Shown here piece by piece: positions 60,901 through 64,000 of a stretch of DNA of 64,000 nt. The notes below the pieces were generated by a model, which worked only from the letters and a program-made list of their open reading frames with translations, was not told where the DNA came from and did not search any database. Every line of letters starts with the position of its first letter. Within the stretch, counting starts at the first letter, position 1. The stretch lies in the NCBI RefSeq assembly GCF_900104695.1, contig NZ_FNSW01000001.1, positions 372,001-436,000 of the forward strand, read 5' to 3'. The translations under genes and the position numbers were made by a program. The DNA is from Paenibacillus sp. GP183 (GTDB lineage: Bacteria > Bacillota > Bacilli > Paenibacillales > NBRC-103111).

Positions 60901-62845
60901 TCCGGAGCCGATCGTTCTGATGGTGGTGGATGAAGATAGCCAGGTGCGTGGTCAACATCGCGAAATTACAACAGGTCTGAATCAAAGCTGGCAACATTCT
61001 TATACGCTTCTACAGTTTTTCTATTCTGTTTTTCCGATTGATGGGACCATTTTTGAAAACAAGACATTTCGTCAGACAGATCTAAGCAATAGCATTGAAA
61101 AATTAAATGTTTGGGCTGAAGAATCTTATAGGCTTGAGGAATGGACGGCACTCAAGCGCATTTTAATCGATGCAAAATCATTTGGGATTGAGGAGTTTGT
61201 CGAACAAATCAAAGAGTTGAAAGATAGCCAAAAATTCAGCATCACCGAGTTGTTCTTAAAACGCTTTTATAAACTGTGGCTGGACTTCGCTTATGAAGCG
61301 CTGCCCAACCTCGCTAATTTTAATATCGATCAACATAAACGTTTGATTTCCGAATTTAAGCGTCTGGATCAATCACAGCTCACGGCAAATGGAGCAAGAG
61401 TTCACGGCATTTTAAACAATAAAAAGTCAACGATTATAAACTCAATCGCCAAAGGCTCACAATTGACGACTTTAAATAAAGAGCTGGCAAAAAAACGCCA
61501 TAAAGCTATTCGAAAGCTCTTTAGCGAAATTCCGGATCTGCTTTTAGCGTTAAAGCCTTGTATTATGATGAGTCCTATGTCGGTAAGCCAATTCATCGAT
61601 CCTACTATTTTAGGATTTGATTTGGTCATTTTTGATGAGGCTTCGCAGCTGTGCTCTGAAGACGCGATTGGATCCATTTTCAGAGGTAAACAAATCATTA
61701 TCGCCGGCGATAAGAAGCAACTGCCGCCAACCAAGTTTTTTGGCACATCCATTGAAGAAGACGAAGAGTTTATGGATGAAGAGGACGAATCAAATGATTC
61801 GTATGAAAGCGTGCTTGATGAAGCATCCATTTTCATGAAGGAAAGACCTCTTTTGTGGCATTACCGGAGCAAAAATGAATCCTTAATCGCATTTTCAAAT
61901 CGGGAAATTTATGAAGATGAACTGTATACTTTCCCAAGCTCGACAAGCGGAAGTAACGAAGGAGTATCCCTCGTCTATGTACCAGAAGGCATTTACGAGC
62001 GCAGCACCAGCCGCAGAAACCTTATCGAAGCTAAAGTTGTCGCAAGTCTTGTGTTCGATCATATTCGCCGGTCGCCGCGGCGAAGCTTAGGAGTTATCGC
62101 TTTTAGCGAGGCACAGCAGCAAGCAATTTATGATCAAGTGCAAGCACTGCGAAAAGCTAGTCCTCAGTTTGAAGAGTTTTTTGGCGAAGACAAAAGCGAG
62201 CCGTTTTTTGTCAAAAACCTTGAAAATGTACAAGGTGATGAACGGGACACGATTTTCTTTAGTGTCGGATACGGCAAAGACAGCACTGGGGTATTGCATT
62301 ATAACTTTGGTCCGCTAAATAAACCCGGTGGGGAGCGCCGTTTAAATGTCGCCGTCACGAGAGCGAAGTATGAAATTAAATTGGTTTCCAGTATCCTGCA
62401 TTCGGATCTTGATGACAGTAAACTAAATAAACGTGGACCACAGCTATTGAAATCCTATCTGTACTACGCCAAAACCGGAGGCGAATTTACCGCAAATACG
62501 GGTATACAAAATAATGGTGAATTTGATTCACCACTTGAGCAGGATGTATACGAAGCTCTCACTTCCAGAGGAGTAATCTTGCGAAAACAGGTCGGATGTT
62601 CTTCATATCGAATTGATCTTGCAGTCGTTGACCCCAATAATCCTGGTAGTTATCTTCTCGGGATTGAATGCGATGGCGCAGCTTACCACTCATCCAAAAC
62701 TGCGCGTGACCGAGATCGATTAAGACAGGAAGTCCTAGAATCACTCGGTTGGAAAATCCATAGAATCTGGTCTCAGGACTGGTTCCGAAGAAAACGTGAA
62801 GAAATCGATAAGATATTATCCACTTTGTTAGTCCATACAAATTGA
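57920..62845 (+). CDS. DUF4011 / SF1 helicase / Vsr-like nuclease, Hhe-type antiphage candidate
   Basis: A 1,641-residue single-gene protein. The N-terminal DUF4011 region (about 1-200) begins KWKTNLIDLSKRNRLLNFKD. Walker A GPPGTGKSQT starts at residue 312. A roughly 900-residue insertion, largely helical, precedes Walker B (FDEASQLCSEDA, about 1238). Next come GDKKQLPPT, VQGDERDTIFFS and RRLNVAVTRAKYE, the SF1 Upf1-like motifs. The C-terminal nuclease domain (about 1537-1641) has SPLEQDVYEAL, RIDLAV (Asp1566) and GIECDGAAYH (Glu1583, Asp1585), a Vsr/PD-(D/E)XK core. This order matches the Hhe defence protein. TTG start behind AAAGGAG. Confidence 0.88.
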   Translation: MATDLLSKKLHKWKTNLIDLSKRNRLLNFKDNTSSVIQFNPDIDQVFGLLANDKAIKVNSIADIEKFIIKEKRARKKKLGLEQDSDDAFEDVESSAYERLENALSAIRLKAKSSLDEKGVNTLFITFGLLTWKESKDSNIEMKSPLLLLPVTLKRESSDKPYYLEKYDDDLTLNPTLIQKLKLDFGLQIPSFESEEELDITKFIKDFSNYIKDFKEWSVSQDSYLGLFSFSKLVMYKDFEQFSEQIKQHSLVQQLAGLSNEHTQSIETDTISIREHDRTSKSVSSFQVLDADSSQQEAILAANKGQSFIISGPPGTGKSQTISNIIADSLAKGKRVLFVSEKKAALEVVKRRLDSQNLGDFVLELHSNNANKKYVLDELYRTLKLQVSPNPASLPFEPFDKIKMLLNNYVDAVHTAVEPLGFTAQRVHGELAKLDKIDELTFSIEDIKSLDKERLDLIFDLLQRLGQYDHILKNSDNHIWKGTSVDRFTFELQSDIASKFKRLAENLTGVNKILGSVVDLIGTDWSLTPDNIQKNQELSSLFSHVPKVPISWLKNDDALSENSKLYEKASEKFENYHNEKISLTKKYAEEVTQLDLEQQKSALESAVSQLQLILQNPLEYIDSLITSNRLFYEAIKQAQHSIQTLESIRSYTTEMFDIEFEQITLNEVKKIQFILEKVTANLTPTENWFDEESTETLHQILKEGKTQVEEYVADKAKFSQKYDLELLQRDELKGMLDRFMKQYTSIFHIFNKSYRQDQKVFKFYLKSGKKLKFDEMLQDVKLAARLNEKQTWIKQEDENLKRWLGKLYKGEETDWELLQSQIHQVDELCAFIKSNNLAKEKLIGLLLHPNASDIEKTSKYLQELIAAQEQYQASKPELEKAIKTDVIDLNNAFVITLLNDILKKIIVNSDPILNTSNTLRNFAVSPVFTGYKELKEDIFEILNFMGIRRDIENEMAHFSQAFGALFNGYETNWTDVLAALEWTKKLTDILGKHFPEPIVLMVVDEDSQVRGQHREITTGLNQSWQHSYTLLQFFYSVFPIDGTIFENKTFRQTDLSNSIEKLNVWAEESYRLEEWTALKRILIDAKSFGIEEFVEQIKELKDSQKFSITELFLKRFYKLWLDFAYEALPNLANFNIDQHKRLISEFKRLDQSQLTANGARVHGILNNKKSTIINSIAKGSQLTTLNKELAKKRHKAIRKLFSEIPDLLLALKPCIMMSPMSVSQFIDPTILGFDLVIFDEASQLCSEDAIGSIFRGKQIIIAGDKKQLPPTKFFGTSIEEDEEFMDEEDESNDSYESVLDEASIFMKERPLLWHYRSKNESLIAFSNREIYEDELYTFPSSTSGSNEGVSLVYVPEGIYERSTSRRNLIEAKVVASLVFDHIRRSPRRSLGVIAFSEAQQQAIYDQVQALRKASPQFEEFFGEDKSEPFFVKNLENVQGDERDTIFFSVGYGKDSTGVLHYNFGPLNKPGGERRLNVAVTRAKYEIKLVSSILHSDLDDSKLNKRGPQLLKSYLYYAKTGGEFTANTGIQNNGEFDSPLEQDVYEALTSRGVILRKQVGCSSYRIDLAVVDPNNPGSYLLGIECDGAAYHSSKTARDRDRLRQEVLESLGWKIHRIWSQDWFRRKREEIDKILSTLLVHTN

Positions 62846-62922
62846 ATTTGGATTTTGATGGTATTGGTAAGTTTGATGTATATGTCAGTCACTAAAGAAG
62901 TGTATGGAAGGGTAGAAGCAAA

Positions 62923-63303
62923 GTGAGATTTGGTTATCGCAAACCATCTTTTAAGAAACGAATTGCTGCCCGAACGTCTTGGAAACGGGCATTACGTGCA
63001 AAGTATCGCGCACCCAAAGGATATGGCTGGCTTACCAATCCGAAGAAAGCCAATCGGGTTTATTACCGGACGACAAAGAAAGCCTGCTACGTTGCCACGG
63101 CGGTTTACGGCGATGTGGATGCCTGGCAAGTGGTGAAGTTGCGCGAATATCGGGACAATGTGTTGCGAAAAACAAGGGGGGGACGAGCCTTTATATACAC
63201 GTATTATCTCGTATCGCCCCATCTGGTTACCTTGTTCAAACGCATCAAACCGCTAAATATGGCAACTCGAAAAGTTTTGGATAAATTGATTGGGCGACTG
63301 TAA
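62923..63303 (+). CDS. Small basic protein with a CFI-box-type C-terminal domain
   Basis: A 126-residue very basic protein. The C-terminal half is CYVATAVYGDVDAWQVVKLR, then YRDNVLRKTRGGRAF and YYLVSPHLV, the Cys-containing CFI-box domain found at the ends of diverse bacterial proteins. The first 50 residues are Arg/Lys/Tyr-rich without a recognisable domain. GTG start after GGAAGGGTAGAAGC, so the site is moderate. It lies 77 bases after the helicase on the same strand; a functional link is possible but unproven. Confidence 0.75.
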   Translation: MRFGYRKPSFKKRIAARTSWKRALRAKYRAPKGYGWLTNPKKANRVYYRTTKKACYVATAVYGDVDAWQVVKLREYRDNVLRKTRGGRAFIYTYYLVSPHLVTLFKRIKPLNMATRKVLDKLIGRL

Positions 63304-63417
63304 AAAGAAGAGCATCCTTGTGTGACCTAGCTTGTTAGTGAGCATGTATTGAAACGGCGAATCTACGAAGATTTTAGTGTTTTACGGAATGGTCAATACT
63401 AACGGAGAACGATAGTG

Positions 63418-63449
63418 GGGGAGATTGCTACGTGGCATCTCCTCTTTTT
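63418..63449 (+). terminator. Terminator after the CFI-box gene
   Basis: GGGGAGAT-GC pairs with GC-ATCTCCTC (one bulge, one G-T pair) around TACGTG, then T5. Confidence 0.65.
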
Positions 63450-63519
63450 GTTTTATTGAAGTAATGGGCACTATAAAGTAATAAATGGCATTTTGTGATC
63501 ATTAGAAAGGATGTACAAA

Positions 63520-63792
63520 ATGGTGGGTTCGAATAAAGTAGGTTTACTTATTGGAACTGGGATGATGTTGTTCAGTGGTATCATTCTTTACGGTGTATAT
63601 CTAACATACAAGCAACTCAATGATAAAAATAAAGGAGGATGGTTTCTTTGGTCGTTGTTTTTTGAAATGGTATTGGATGCATTATTTTCGTTTTCTGTAG
63701 GCATCCTCGGATTGATTGGAGTTTTTTTGTTAGGTTTTCTTATCGTTGTCTCAATTACCCTTGAGTTCTTTAGGGTCATACCCTTCCGTTAA
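63520..63792 (+). CDS. Small membrane protein, unknown
   Basis: A 90-residue protein with two or three membrane helices (about 7-29, 45-60 and 62-83) joined by a short charged loop (NDKNKGGW). Not recognised. ATG 63520, nine bases after GAAAGG; the ATG at 63511 abuts that site. Such tiny membrane proteins are common in accessory regions. Confidence 0.6.
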   Translation: MVGSNKVGLLIGTGMMLFSGIILYGVYLTYKQLNDKNKGGWFLWSLFFEMVLDALFSFSVGILGLIGVFLLGFLIVVSITLEFFRVIPFR

Positions 63793-63872
63793 AATTTTAC
63801 GGTTTGCTAGGAAACTCATTGTACTTAATGAAGAAATAACTATATTTTGAATCCGAAAGAGTGGGTTGCTTA

Positions 63873-64000
63873 ATGGTAAGAAATAATGTTATGGGGTTAT
63901 TATACTATCTCATAATCAATATTATTGTTTTTTCAATAACAACATTTATTGTTGACTACCTTTATAAAATGAAACTTACTTATCTTGAATTAATTATTGA
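63873..64000 (+). CDS. Membrane protein, N-terminal part, runs off the window
   Basis: The first 42 codons of an open frame beginning MVRNNVMGLLYYLIINIIVF, a hydrophobic helix, then VDYLYKMKL. It continues past the right edge. The ribosome site is weak (AGAGTGGG). Too short to classify. Confidence 0.45.
   Translation, partial: MVRNNVMGLLYYLIINIIVFSITTFIVDYLYKMKLTYLELII

Overview
The window looks like chromosome of an endospore-forming, Paenibacillus-type Firmicute. The signs are spoVM, spoVIF, ylbJ and two sspH-type spore genes, strong GGAGG ribosome sites with many GTG/TTG starts, and a fapR-plsX-fabH-fabD-fabG-acpP-fabF-rnc-smc-ftsY backbone with fabH inside the operon. The genus is my inference; no rRNA, tRNA or CRISPR array was seen.

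Layout. 1-9.7 kb is a conserved core: end of prpC, prkC, rsgA, rpe, spoVM, rpmB (minus), asp23/yloU, a fatty-acid kinase pair (fakA-like yloV plus a DegV/FakB protein) and recG. 10-24.4 kb is lineage-variable. It holds an acyl-CoA dehydrogenase, spoVIF, greA, an aldo/keto reductase, a LexA-controlled three-gene translesion polymerase operon, a SRAP/YedK protein, a TIGR03943-permease pair with a His-rich loop, a metallophosphoesterase, a Gly/Tyr/His-rich coat-like protein, a Qnr-like pentapeptide protein and a LysM-CAP protein behind a c-di-AMP (ydaO) riboswitch. 24.5-30.6 kb is an A+T-rich, decaying accessory stretch: a methyltransferase, a broken nucleotidyltransferase running in frame into a YjbR-like gene, a GNAT, a VanW-like gene that abuts a 5'-truncated TmrB-like remnant, sspH, a DinB gene with an in-frame stop, and an IS1182-type element inserted into a terminator hairpin with a 9-bp target duplication.

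30.8-56.1 kb returns to core: rsmD, coaD, ylbJ, ylbL, ylbN-rpmF, the FapR-controlled fatty acid operon, rnc, smc, ftsY, ylxM-ffh, rpsP-khpA-rimM-trmD, rplS, lepB-rbgA, rnhB, ylqG/ylqH-like genes and yraN. The core breaks at 56.98 kb, where comM keeps only its C-terminal half. Beyond it lies a second accessory region with another sspH paralogue and a 1,641-residue DUF4011 / SF1 helicase / Vsr-like nuclease. That is the architecture reported for the single-gene antiphage system Hhe, and it is the most exciting gene in the window. A CFI-box protein and small membrane proteins follow.

Functional links. FakA/FakB (5.0-7.6 kb) would make acyl-phosphate, which PlsX and the FapR regulon (35-41 kb) also handle. 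The translesion operon and the SRAP protein form a DNA-damage neighbourhood. ftsY, ylxM, ffh and lepB form a secretion group interleaved with rpsP, rimM, trmD, rplS and rbgA for ribosome assembly. The two accessory regions show typical turnover marks: IS insertion, nonsense codons, junction truncations and defence or resistance-like cargo.
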